A stretch of 64,000 nt of DNA from Mesorhizobium sp. Pch-S (lineage in GTDB: Bacteria; Pseudomonadota; Alphaproteobacteria; Rhizobiales; Rhizobiaceae). This document shows, piece by piece, positions 26,521-34,208 of the stretch. The stretch spans positions 6,161,501-6,225,500 of the forward strand of contig NZ_CP029562.1 of the NCBI RefSeq assembly GCF_004136315.1, read 5' to 3'. Position 1 is the first letter of the stretch. Every line of letters starts with the position of its first letter. A model generated the notes under the pieces. The model did no database searches and had not been told where the DNA came from. It saw only the letters and a program-made list of their open reading frames with translations. Both the position numbers and the translations under genes were made by a program.

Positions 26521-26684
26521 GACCACCGAAACGGTGCCCGCCGCATTCCTCCTCCCAGCGGCGGGCATTGTTTCCGAAAGAGAGTTTCGCCCTCTCCGAT
26601 TGGCGAAAGAGATTTTGTCGAAGCCCACCTCCTCCCGGGCAACGACGAATAAGACCGACCTTCTCCTCCTCCCTGAGGTCGGTC
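26521..26684 (+). ncRNA. Array repeat unit 3: cuckoo hairpins 9-11 plus one motif-less hairpin, diverged
   Basis: Hairpin 9 (26535-26567) equals hairpin 6; the motif-less hairpin is at 26585-26608. Hairpin 10: GCCC (26623-26626) with GGGC (26637-26640), loop ACCTCCTCCC, outer stem TTTGTCG with CGACGAA. Against unit 1 the G-C to C-G and A-T to G-C swaps keep pairing, and the internal loop is now AA/AA. Hairpin 11: GACCGACCT (26653-26661) with AGGTCGGTC (26676-26684), loop CTCCTCCTCCCT plus one wobble pair. Confidence 0.88.
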
Positions 26685-26693
26685 ACCCAAACG

Positions 26694-26734
26694 ACACCCG
26701 CCGGACCTCCTCCCCCGGCGGGTGTTGTGTTTTT
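26694..26734 (+). terminator. Cuckoo hairpin 12, also the rho-independent terminator of the array
   Basis: ACACCCGCCGG (26694-26704) pairs perfectly over 11 bases with CCGGCGGGTGT (26715-26725); loop ACCTCCTCCC (26705-26714). A T-rich tail TTGTGTTTTT (26725-26734) follows. It lies 79 bases before trmFO. Confidence 0.88.
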
Positions 26735-26812
26735 GGGCTCCAGCAGGCCAATGAGACCCGAGCGCCGTTGCGAGAATTGCATTCGCACCGCTGAAGGATT
26801 ATTGCGGGCCGC

Positions 26813-28237
26813 ATGAGCAAAGACCCTATTCACATCGTTGGCGGCGGTCTCGCCGGTTCGGAAGCCGCGTGGCAGGCAGCCCAGGCGGGCGTGCCCGTGA
26901 TCCTGCATGAAATGCGCCCGGTGCGGGGGACCGATGCCCACAAGACCCAGGATCTCGCGGAGCTGGTCTGCTCGAACTCCTTCCGCTCTGACGATGCAGA
27001 AGCCAACGCGGTCGGCCTGCTGCACGCTGAAATGCGACTGGCCGGCTCACTGATCATGTCTGCAGGCGATGCCAATCAGGTCCCGGCCGGCGGAGCGCTT
27101 GCCGTCGACCGCGATGGTTTTTCGGCCGCAGTCACTGCCAGGCTCGAGGCACACCCGCTCATCACCATCCAGCGCGAGGAGGTGACCGGCCTGCCGCCTG
27201 CGGAATGGGGTCAGGTCATTGTTGCGACGGGACCGCTGACGGCACCTTCGCTCGCCGAGGCCATCGCCACCGAAACCGGAGCCGACGCGCTCGCCTTTTT
27301 CGATGCCATTGCACCGATCGTGCATTTCGACACGATTGATATGAACGTCGCCTGGTTCCAGTCCCGTTACGACAAGGTCGGCCCCGGCGGCACCGGCAAG
27401 GATTACATCAACTGCCCGATGGACAAGGCGCAATATGACGCTTTCGTGCAGGCATTGATCGACGGCAGCAAGACCGAGTTCAAGCAATGGGAAGGCACGC
27501 CTTATTTCGACGGCTGCCTGCCCATCGAAATCATGGCCGAGCGCGGCGTCGAAACGCTGCGCCACGGCCCCATGAAGCCGATGGGCCTGACCAATGCCCA
27601 CAACCCGACGGTCAAGGCCTATGCGGTGGTGCAGCTGCGGCAGGACAATGCGCTGGGCACGCTCTACAACATGGTGGGCTTTCAGACCAAGCTGAAGCAT
27701 GGCGAACAGGTCCGCATCTTCAAGACCATCCCGGGTCTGGAAAATGCCGAATTCGCTCGTCTCGGCGGCCTGCACCGCAACACCTACATCAACTCACCAA
27801 CCCTGCTCGACGGTTCGTTACAGTTGAAAAGCCGGACGGGCTTGCGTTTTGCCGGCCAGATCACCGGCTGCGAGGGGTATGTCGAAAGTGCCGCCATCGG
27901 CCTGTTGGCAGGACGCTTCGCCGCCGCCGAGCGTCTCGGCACGCCGATTTCATTGCCGCCGGCCACCACGGCCTTTGGCGCATTGCTCAACCACATCACC
28001 GGCGGTCACATCACCTCCGATGACGAACCCGGCAAGCGCTCATTCCAGCCTATGAACGTCAATTTCGGCCTGTTTCCACCCCTGGAGGCTGGCACGAAGC
28101 TGCGTCCCGACGGCTTCGAAGGTCGTTTTCGGGGCAAAGACAAATCGATCGCCAAGAAGAAGGCAACGACAGGGCGAGCGTTGGCTGACTGCCGTGCATG
28201 GCTCGGTCTGCCGGCACAGGCCGAGGCCGCGGAGTAA
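26813..28237 (+). CDS. trmFO: tRNA (uracil-54, C5)-methyltransferase, folate- and FAD-dependent
   Basis: 474 residues. N-terminal FAD-binding [21 protein letters not shown], then [12 protein letters not shown] and the [26 protein letters not shown] and [21 protein letters not shown] segments that define TrmFO (GidA-related). It makes 5-methyluridine at position 54 of tRNA using methylene-tetrahydrofolate and FADH2. The ATG follows GCGGGCCGC without a strong ribosome site. It is downstream of the hairpin array and its terminator; read-through is possible but not evident. Confidence 0.96.
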   Translation: MSKDPIHIVGGGLAGSEAAWQAAQAGVPVILHEMRPVRGTDAHKTQDLAELVCSNSFRSDDAEANAVGLLHAEMRLAGSLIMSAGDANQVPAGGALAVDRDGFSAAVTARLEAHPLITIQREEVTGLPPAEWGQVIVATGPLTAPSLAEAIATETGADALAFFDAIAPIVHFDTIDMNVAWFQSRYDKVGPGGTGKDYINCPMDKAQYDAFVQALIDGSKTEFKQWEGTPYFDGCLPIEIMAERGVETLRHGPMKPMGLTNAHNPTVKAYAVVQLRQDNALGTLYNMVGFQTKLKHGEQVRIFKTIPGLENAEFARLGGLHRNTYINSPTLLDGSLQLKSRTGLRFAGQITGCEGYVESAAIGLLAGRFAAAERLGTPISLPPATTAFGALLNHITGGHITSDDEPGKRSFQPMNVNFGLFPPLEAGTKLRPDGFEGRFRGKDKSIAKKKATTGRALADCRAWLGLPAQAEAAE

Positions 28238-28257
28238 GCCGACTTGTTCTCAGCCGG

Positions 28258-29208
28258 CTATTCGGCGGCTTCGATCTTCTGACCGGGCAGCCCTGGCTTG
28301 CCGGCTTCAGCGGGATTGCGGCGCACATAGGCAGCCTTGAGCGTCTCGGACGTATCGCGGGAGCCGTCATGGCTCCAGCCGGGTGGCATGAACAGATAAC
28401 GTAGCCGCTGGCCGATCGTCAGGCCCGGGGAAAACGCGTCCTTGAACATGCCGATCCATTCGTGGAACGCCACCTTCACCGGGTTGAAGGTGCCGATGTT
28501 CTTGACGATGCCGTAGCGCGGCCGGTCCTCTTCCAGTTCCTCGACGAAGGTACCGAACATGCGGTCCCAGATGATCAGCGTACCGGCATAGTTGGCGTCG
28601 AGATAGCGCGGATTGGTGGCGTGATGCACCCGGTGGTGCGACGGCGTGTTGAAGATGAATTCGACCCAGTTCCACATCCTGCCGATGGTCTCGGTATGGA
28701 TCCAGAACTGGTAGACGAGGTTGAAGCCGTAGACAAAGGCAATGACGGCCGGATGAAAACCGAGCAGGACCAGCGGAACCTGCAGCACGAACATGCCGGT
28801 GAACAGGCCGGTCCAGCTCTGCCTGAGCGCGGTCGAGAGGTTGTAGTGCTGGCTGGAGTGGTGGTTGACGTGCTCGGCCCACACCCAGCGGCAGCGGTGT
28901 GCGATGCGGTGATAGACATAGTAGCGCAGATCGTCGATCAGGAAGGCAGCGATACAGGTCCACACCGAGATACCAAGGTCGAAGAAGCGGAACTGCCAGA
29001 CCCACATCAATGCAGAGAAGGAAACGATACCCAGCAGGATTCCGGCTGCAACATTGCCAGTTCCCATCATCAGGCTGGTCAGCGTGTCGCGTGTTTCGAA
29101 CTCTCCCTTGGCCCGGCCGGTGCGCACCAGCCAGACCTCCAGAAGGATGGCGACGACGAAGAACGGAATCGCGAGTTTGGTGACATCCGGAAACTGATAG
29201 GTCTCCAT
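28258..29208 (-). CDS. Sterol desaturase/fatty acid hydroxylase family membrane protein
   Basis: 316 residues. All His clusters of the membrane di-iron hydroxylases are present: HRIAH (in the YVYHRIAHRC segment), HVNHHS, and SHHRVHHA, set among about four or five membrane segments. It probably hydroxylates or desaturates a lipid or hopanoid-like substrate; the exact substrate cannot be told. It overlaps the upstream small membrane protein by one base (TGATG), so the two form an operon. Confidence 0.9.
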   Translation of the reverse strand: METYQFPDVTKLAIPFFVVAILLEVWLVRTGRAKGEFETRDTLTSLMMGTGNVAAGILLGIVSFSALMWVWQFRFFDLGISVWTCIAAFLIDDLRYYVYHRIAHRCRWVWAEHVNHHSSQHYNLSTALRQSWTGLFTGMFVLQVPLVLLGFHPAVIAFVYGFNLVYQFWIHTETIGRMWNWVEFIFNTPSHHRVHHATNPRYLDANYAGTLIIWDRMFGTFVEELEEDRPRYGIVKNIGTFNPVKVAFHEWIGMFKDAFSPGLTIGQRLRYLFMPPGWSHDGSRDTSETLKAAYVRRNPAEAGKPGLPGQKIEAAE

Positions 29209-29702
29209 CAGGCGGCCTCCTGCCCAGCCGGGTGATTGTTGGGATCCAGCGCGTTGAAGACCGCACGAGCGTCTGCGGCATCAGCGAAGGCGAAGCGCCC
29301 TCCCCGCCAGGTGAAATCCTTCAAGTGCAGCGTCATAACCTTGCTGTCATCGAGCCCGACGAACTCGATCTCGGTAGGTGTCACAATACGAGTCAGGAAC
29401 CGGTCCCCGATGGTGTGGACGATGCCGGTGCGCCCATCGCCAAGGTCGATGAAAGCCGTATCGCCATGTTCAGTGAGCTGAACCGTTCCCGGCTTGAGAT
29501 CGGGGAAATCCTCGGCAAAGCGGTCTAGAGCCTGTCGGGTATCAACCAGTCGCGTGACCCGGCTGCCGCCGGTGAAATGCACGGCCGCGACCGCCATGGA
29601 AATACCAACGACGACCATCATCACGAGAACCGGCAGACTGATCAAAGGCGCTCCTCCGGTCGAGCGCCTCCTCGCGCCCAAACCCAGCACAAAAGCTAAC
29701 AT
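29208..29702 (-). CDS. Small membrane-anchored protein of unknown function
   Basis: 164 residues. One N-terminal membrane helix (ISLPVLVMMVVVGISMAVAAV) and a soluble part containing VRLVDT-like and GDTAFIDLGDGRTGIVHTIGDRF segments with a beta-rich look. I recognise no family. Its stop and the start of the hydroxylase gene share one base, so it is the first gene of that pair and may assist or regulate the hydroxylase. Confidence 0.75.
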   Translation of the reverse strand: MLAFVLGLGARRRSTGGAPLISLPVLVMMVVVGISMAVAAVHFTGGSRVTRLVDTRQALDRFAEDFPDLKPGTVQLTEHGDTAFIDLGDGRTGIVHTIGDRFLTRIVTPTEIEFVGLDDSKVMTLHLKDFTWRGGRFAFADAADARAVFNALDPNNHPAGQEAA

Positions 29703-29779
29703 GATTGACGTTTACGTCAAAGAAAATCGACAAGAAAGCCGTCGCTGGCGACATTAGCCAAGGGCCGGAGATCCCTTGT

Positions 29780-30627
29780 TCAGACCCAGCCGCGTCCAGC
29801 TCGGCGAAACAACAGCCAATGACGCTTCAACGCCGACAACCGCACAGGTCCGGAAAGCAATGCTACCGAATCGCGATTGCCCATCGAAGTCAGATACGCT
29901 TTCGTCAGGGCCAGTGGCAGGAAGGCTGGGCGCAAGGAATCCGGTATCCTTCCGCGCCACGTTCGAAAGCGGCCATATGCTCCTGTGCCAGGGCGATCAT
30001 TGCGGCGACGGCCCTGCCGGCTGCAGGACCGCCGTTGCCTGCCAGGAAATCGTGCGGCGAAGAACCGACCGCAGCGAGGATATCCTCAGGTACATAACAT
30101 TGCCCCCTCGCCCGGTGCTGTGGCAGCAAAAGCAGCAGACCCGTGATCGCTTGCGCGCAGCCCGCATGGCCGGCGAGTTCGGCAAAACGCGGCGCCTCAA
30201 TCGGATCGAGTACCAGGGCGGCCAGCTGGATCAAAGCCGACGCCGTCTCGCCGCAATAGCCTTCGAGGTCGGTACGGGACGGCATCGGATCGTCGTAGAG
30301 ATCGAAGATCCGCGCCTCAAGATAGTTGTCGAAGGCTTGCCGAGGTAGCTTGTGCTGCCGGATAGCCGTCATCAAAGCCTCGGCAAGCGGGTGCCCCGCA
30401 CCAGCGTCGGGTGCATCCGATTTGATGACATCCCGCCACCACTGCAGGCGCACCTCGCCTGGCAACGCTTCACGAATGCGGTCGCGTACCCCGGCGATTT
30501 CGGCGTTGAAGGCATAAAGCGCCAGGAGCGCATCGCGCTTTTCGGCGGGAGCATAGAGCGCGGACAGGTAGCGATCATGATCAGCCGCTCGCACCGTGTC
30601 CATGACGGTCGTGTCGGTCACGATCAA
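29780..30627 (-). pseudogene. Squalene/phytoene synthase-family protein (NDUFAF6-like), frameshifted
   Basis: The open frame stops at 29905 after 240 residues, ending IPCAQPSCHWP. Reading one base over from about 29949 gives PDSLRPAFLPLALTKAYL and a natural end at 29780. Restoring one G (GAAGGGATACCG for GAAGGATACCG) would give AEGIPDSLRPAFLP, the usual ending, and a 282-residue protein; the span is 848 bases, one short of a multiple of three. The family is related to the mitochondrial complex I assembly factor NDUFAF6. The core motif YCGETASALIQLAA is intact. It starts with TTG or GTG overlapping the stop of the NDUFAF3-like gene. This is a real pseudogene or a one-base sequence error; I favour an error. 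Confidence 0.8.
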
Positions 30628-31031
30628 TCAACCGCGATGAAGGCGGCGGCAACTGCCCGGTCTTCGGCAAGCAGCACGTTGTAAGTCCGCACGGCAGCGC
30701 CAGTCGACATCGGATCGGCCGAAATCCCGGCTTGCCTGAAGGCAGCCTTCAAAGCCGCAGGCAAGGGCCGCAACTCCTGCCCCATGCCGACCAGAAGGAT
30801 TTCAATACCGGCGGCTTCAGCAAACACCTTGTCGAAATCCGCAATTGTCAAGGCAGCAGGGTTGGCTGGCTGCCAACCATGGACGCCGGATGGCAGGCAC
30901 AGCAGCGAGCCGCGATGCGACATGTCGGCAAACCGGAAGCCGCCATTGCCGTAGGCTTCAATCGCCGCGCGGCCCGGGAAGTGGGCCTCGCGGATAATGA
31001 TGCCTTTGCCGCCGAACAGGCTCTTGGCCAC
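30624..31031 (-). CDS. Mth938-like domain protein (NDUFAF3 homologue)
   Basis: 135 residues. Shows the Mth938/DUF498 pattern: YGNGGFRFADMSHRGSLLCLPSGVHGW, then EILLVGMGQELRPLP and MSTGAAVRTYNVLLAEDRAVAAAFIAV. Mitochondrial NDUFAF3 (C3orf60) belongs to this family and assists complex I assembly. It sits between secDF and the NDUFAF6-like gene, with an overlapping junction to the latter. The pairing of both assembly-factor homologues suggests a shared role in respiratory complex I biogenesis. Confidence 0.9.
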   Translation of the reverse strand: MAKSLFGGKGIIIREAHFPGRAAIEAYGNGGFRFADMSHRGSLLCLPSGVHGWQPANPAALTIADFDKVFAEAAGIEILLVGMGQELRPLPAALKAAFRQAGISADPMSTGAAVRTYNVLLAEDRAVAAAFIAVD

Positions 31032-31042
31032 GTTCTTGCCTA

Positions 31043-33589
31043 TCAGGTCGTAAGCGCCTTGCCGTTCGCTGGCTTCTCTTCGGCTGCATCAGGGGCCTGG
31101 CGCAGCTTGAAGAGGATGAGCAACGGCGCGGCGATGAAGATCGACGAATAGGTTCCGAACACCACACCGAACAGCATTGCCAGGGTGAACGAGCGGATCA
31201 CCTCGCCGCCGAACAAGACCAGAGCCAGGAGTGCCAGGATCGTGGTCACCGCGGTCAGTGTCGTTCTGGACAGCGTCTCGTTGATCGCCGTGTTCAGAAT
31301 CGTCGGCATCGGCGTCTTCTTGTATTTGCGCAAATCTTCGCGAACACGGTCATAGACCACGATCGTATCGTTCAGCGAATAGCCGATGATCGTCAGGATC
31401 GCGGCGATCGACGACTGGTTGAACTCGATTCCGGTTACGCAGAAGAAGCCGATCGTCATGACGATATCGTGCACGGTCGCCACGATGGCACCGACGGCGA
31501 ACTGCCATTCGAAGCGGAACCAGACATAGATCAGGATGCCCACCAGCGCGACCAGCATGCCGATCGTGCCTTGAGTAGCGAGTTCGCTCGACACGGTCGG
31601 GCCAACAACTTCGACACGGCGGAAGTCGTATTTGTCCTGCAGTTCAGCGCGCACCTTGTCGATGACACTCTGTTCGGCGTTGTCGCCTTCCTCCTGCGCC
31701 GCCACGCGGATCAGGACATCGGTCGGACTGCCGAACTGCTGCACCTGCACATCGCCGATGTTGAGTTCCGACAGCTTGCCGCGGATATCGGCGATGTCCG
31801 CCGGTCCGCTCTTCGACTGCACTTCAATCGTCGAGCCACCCTTGAAGTCGACGCCATAGTTGATGTCGACGGTCATGAAGAGGACGACGGACATGATCGA
31901 CAGCAGGGTCGACAACGCGAAGGTCCAGCGGCGCAAGCCCATGAATGGGAACTTTGTGCCAGGCTTCACGAAAGTGACCGGAGCCCGTGGCAGTTCCTTC
32001 GGCTTGGCACGGCGCAGCCAGATCGAGACCAGCAGACGCGTGAAGGTGAAGGCGGTAAAGACCGTGGTCAGGATGCCGATGGCGAACGTGACGGCAAAGC
32101 CCTTCACCGGGCCGGAGCCGAGCCAGAACAGCACGATGGTGGCAATGAAGGAGGTGACGTTGGAATCGACGATCGTCGCCAGCGCTTTCGCAAAACCGGT
32201 ATCGATCGCCTGGATGACGGAGCGGCCCTGTCTACGCTCCTCGCGGATACGTTCGTAGATCAGCACGTTGGAATCTACCGCCATGCCGATGGTGAGCACG
32301 ATACCGGCAATACCTGGCATGGTCAGCGTGGCGCCGAGCAGCGACAGCAATCCGACGATCATGGCGACGTGCACGACCAATGCGATGTTGGCCAGGAAGC
32401 CCAGGAAACCGTAGGCGACGAACATGAAACCGACGACCAGGATCGAGCCGATGATGCCGGCTACCTTACCGGCCTGGATCGAGTCCTGCCCGAGGCCTGG
32501 GCCGACTGTGCGTTCTTCGACGACGGTCAGCGTTGCCGGCAGTGCGCCGGCGCGCAGCAGGACCGCGAGGTCATTGGCGCTCTGGGCGGTGAAATTGCCG
32601 GAGATCTGGCCGGTACCGCCAAGGATCGGCTCGCGAATCTGCGGCGCCGAAATCACCTGGTTGTCGAGAATGATGGCGAAGAGCTTGCCGACATTCTGCT
32701 GGGTCGCCTGGCCAAAACGTGTGGCGCCCTTGGAATCGAAGCGGAACGAGACGACCGGCTCGTTGGTCTGCGAGTTGAATGTCGCCTGAGCATCCGTCAG
32801 GTTCTCGCCGGAAACGATGACGCGGTTCTCGATCAGGTACGGAACGGGCGGATCATCCTTCGAGTAGAGCACGCTCGAGCCAGCTGGCGGACGGCCATTG
32901 ATGGCCTCCTGCACCGGCATCGTCTGATCCACCATCTGGAAGGTCAGCTTCGCGGTCTGACCAAGAATCTCCTTCAGCCGCTGCGGATCCTGCAGGCCGG
33001 GCACCTGCACGACGATGCGATCGTCGCCCTGGCGTTGCACGATCGGTTCGGTGGTGCCGAGTTCGTTGACGCGTCGGTCGACGACCTCGATCGACTGCGT
33101 CAGCGCGGTCGAGGAACGATATTTGACACCGGCATCCGTCATGGTGAACCGGAGCAGACCCGGCTCAGGCTCGTCCTCGGTCCACTCGGTGATGGTGCCA
33201 CCGCTGAACAATCCCGACGTTATCGGCGCCACCAGCCCCTTCAACGCTTCCTTTGCCGCGTCAACCTGGGCCACATCACGGATGCGGACCTGAACCACGC
33301 GGCCCGAACCGGACAGACCGGTGTAGCCGATCTTGGCGTCGCGCAGCAGGGTGCGGATTTCATCACGGCTGGCTTCGAGCCGATCCTTGATCAGGTCGTT
33401 CTGATCGATCTGGAGTAGAATATGAGAACCGCCCTGCAGATCGAGACCCAGGGTCATCTGCTTCTTCGGCACCCAACTCGGCAACTTGGCCAAGGTGTCG
33501 GCCGGGATGAGGTTGGGCGCGGCAAGGACGAACGTGACGGCAACAGCCAGCCAGATCAGGATTGCCTTCCAGCGCGAAAAATAGAGCAT
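31043..33589 (-). CDS. secDF: Protein translocase subunit SecDF (natural fusion)
   Basis: 848 residues, a SecD-SecF fusion as usual in rhizobia. The SecD half begins MLYFSRWKAILIWLAVAV, has the large periplasmic P1 domain, and the membrane part GMAVDSNVLIYERIREE. The SecF half begins near residue 545 (FMGLRRWTFALSTLLSIMSV) and has YSLNDTIVVYDRVREDLRKY. Twelve membrane helices in all. It uses the proton motive force to pull secreted proteins across the Sec channel. It lies 49 bases after yajC and 11 bases before the Mth938-like gene; one operon. Confidence 0.96.
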   Translation of the reverse strand: MLYFSRWKAILIWLAVAVTFVLAAPNLIPADTLAKLPSWVPKKQMTLGLDLQGGSHILLQIDQNDLIKDRLEASRDEIRTLLRDAKIGYTGLSGSGRVVQVRIRDVAQVDAAKEALKGLVAPITSGLFSGGTITEWTEDEPEPGLLRFTMTDAGVKYRSSTALTQSIEVVDRRVNELGTTEPIVQRQGDDRIVVQVPGLQDPQRLKEILGQTAKLTFQMVDQTMPVQEAINGRPPAGSSVLYSKDDPPVPYLIENRVIVSGENLTDAQATFNSQTNEPVVSFRFDSKGATRFGQATQQNVGKLFAIILDNQVISAPQIREPILGGTGQISGNFTAQSANDLAVLLRAGALPATLTVVEERTVGPGLGQDSIQAGKVAGIIGSILVVGFMFVAYGFLGFLANIALVVHVAMIVGLLSLLGATLTMPGIAGIVLTIGMAVDSNVLIYERIREERRQGRSVIQAIDTGFAKALATIVDSNVTSFIATIVLFWLGSGPVKGFAVTFAIGILTTVFTAFTFTRLLVSIWLRRAKPKELPRAPVTFVKPGTKFPFMGLRRWTFALSTLLSIMSVVLFMTVDINYGVDFKGGSTIEVQSKSGPADIADIRGKLSELNIGDVQVQQFGSPTDVLIRVAAQEEGDNAEQSVIDKVRAELQDKYDFRRVEVVGPTVSSELATQGTIGMLVALVGILIYVWFRFEWQFAVGAIVATVHDIVMTIGFFCVTGIEFNQSSIAAILTIIGYSLNDTIVVYDRVREDLRKYKKTPMPTILNTAINETLSRTTLTAVTTILALLALVLFGGEVIRSFTLAMLFGVVFGTYSSIFIAAPLLILFKLRQAPDAAEEKPANGKALTT

Positions 33590-33638
33590 GTTCTACGATC
33601 CAGTGCGTCGATCCGGCGTGCCAGGCACGCCGCTGCGC

Positions 33639-33977
33639 TTAGTTCTTGGCGTTCTGGTTGGCGACCGGCTCACCCTTGACCCGTACGTCGGCGATGGTGC
33701 TGCGCAGTGCGGTGACCTTCAGGCCGTTGCCGAGATCAACCTCGAGTTCGTGGTCGTCGACCACCTTGGTGACCTTGCCGACAAACCCGCCGCCGGTAAC
33801 GACCGTGTCGCCGCGGCGGATTGCGGCCAGCATCTCACCGCGCTTCTTCATCTGCGTACGCTGCGGGCGGATGATCAGAAAATACATGATCACGAAAATG
33901 AGGACAAACGGCAAAATGCTGATGAAGACATCGGGGGTGGCGCCAACGCCCTGGGCGTATGCCGGTGTCACGAACAT
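33639..33977 (-). CDS. yajC: Preprotein translocase subunit YajC
   Basis: 112 residues with one membrane helix (FISILPFVLIFVIMYFLIIRPQ), the conserved RPQRTQMKKRGEMLAAIRRGDTVVTGGGFVGKV segment and a small beta-rich tail. Accessory subunit of the Sec holotranslocon with SecDF and YidC. It is the first gene of the yajC-secDF operon and is divergent from the ATPase gene across about 230 bases. Confidence 0.95.
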   Translation of the reverse strand: MFVTPAYAQGVGATPDVFISILPFVLIFVIMYFLIIRPQRTQMKKRGEMLAAIRRGDTVVTGGGFVGKVTKVVDDHELEVDLGNGLKVTALRSTIADVRVKGEPVANQNAKN

Positions 33978-34149
33978 CGAAAACTCCTGAGACGTAGAGG
34001 AAAGCCGTTATCCGGCCCACGAAATTTGCGCGGAATATAGTCGGTAAAGCCACTATTGCAACCATTCCCCGCCCTGCTCCCACCGCTGTTATGCCACCGT
34101 GTCGCTTTGGTCGCACCAATGCTTGCAAAAAGCCGAGGCGCGTGAGAGA

Positions 34150-34183
34150 ACCGTACGTTACGGTACGCATGTAAAATGCGTAC
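34150..34183. promoter_or_regulatory. Two overlapping palindromes before the DUF815 ATPase gene
   Basis: ACCGTA-CGT-TACGGT (34150-34164) and GTACGCAT-GTAAA-ATGCGTAC (34163-34183) are perfect inverted repeats sharing the GT at 34163-34164, so as RNA only one full hairpin could form at a time. It lies 26 bases before the DUF815 gene start. An operator or a leader switch is possible; no T-run supports a terminator. Confidence 0.4.
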
Positions 34184-34208
34184 CTCATCGTGATACCGAG
34201 GACGTCCC

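Larger units (their letters stand above)
26203..26684. repeat. Three tandem copies of a 159-base repeat
   Basis: Copies begin at 26203, 26362 and 26521, each starting GACCACCGAAA. Copies 1 and 2 are nearly identical throughout; copy 3 matches copy 2 up to about 26615 and then diverges. Each copy encodes the same order of four hairpins, so whole hairpin trios were duplicated. Reverse-frame open reading frames across this region are by-products of the repeat. Confidence 0.92.
26141..26734 (+). ncRNA. Cuckoo/CcsR-type sRNA array: twelve hairpins with CCUCCUCCC loops
   Basis: CCTCCTCCC occurs 12 times in 565 bases, starting at 26150, 26187, 26230, 26310, 26346, 26389, 26469, 26505, 26548, 26628, 26665 and 26706. 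In every case it sits in the apical loop of an inverted repeat. Three loop types recur: ACCTCCTCCC (10 bases), ATTCCTCCTCCCA (13) and CTCCTCCTCCCT (12). The motif contains the CCUCC core of the 16S rRNA anti-Shine-Dalgarno, so loops could pair with ribosome sites of mRNAs. The layout DUF1127 gene plus CCUCCUCCC hairpins is that of R. sphaeroides CcsR1-4, there four hairpin RNAs. Stems differ by paired substitutions, showing selection for structure. The last hairpin is a terminator. Target mRNAs cannot be named from this window. Confidence 0.9.

Noticed and set aside
25723..26628. Long minus-strand open frame with repeated Arg/Glu-rich peptide units across the hairpin array
   Set aside because: It is created by the 159-base repeat (a multiple of three) read in the reverse direction. 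It has no ribosome site or recognisable family, and stem covariation explains the conservation better.
26203..26684. Possible CRISPR array at the tandem repeats
   Set aside because: Units are 159 bases and nearly identical throughout, with no unique spacers and no cas genes in the window.
31469..33418. 649-codon plus-strand frame opposite secDF
   Set aside because: Antisense shadow rich in Arg, Asp and Gln; no homology recognised, whereas SecDF motifs are certain.
34150..34183. Rho-independent terminator for yajC or the ATPase
   Set aside because: Stems are not GC-rich, no T-run follows, and the position is upstream of both divergent genes.
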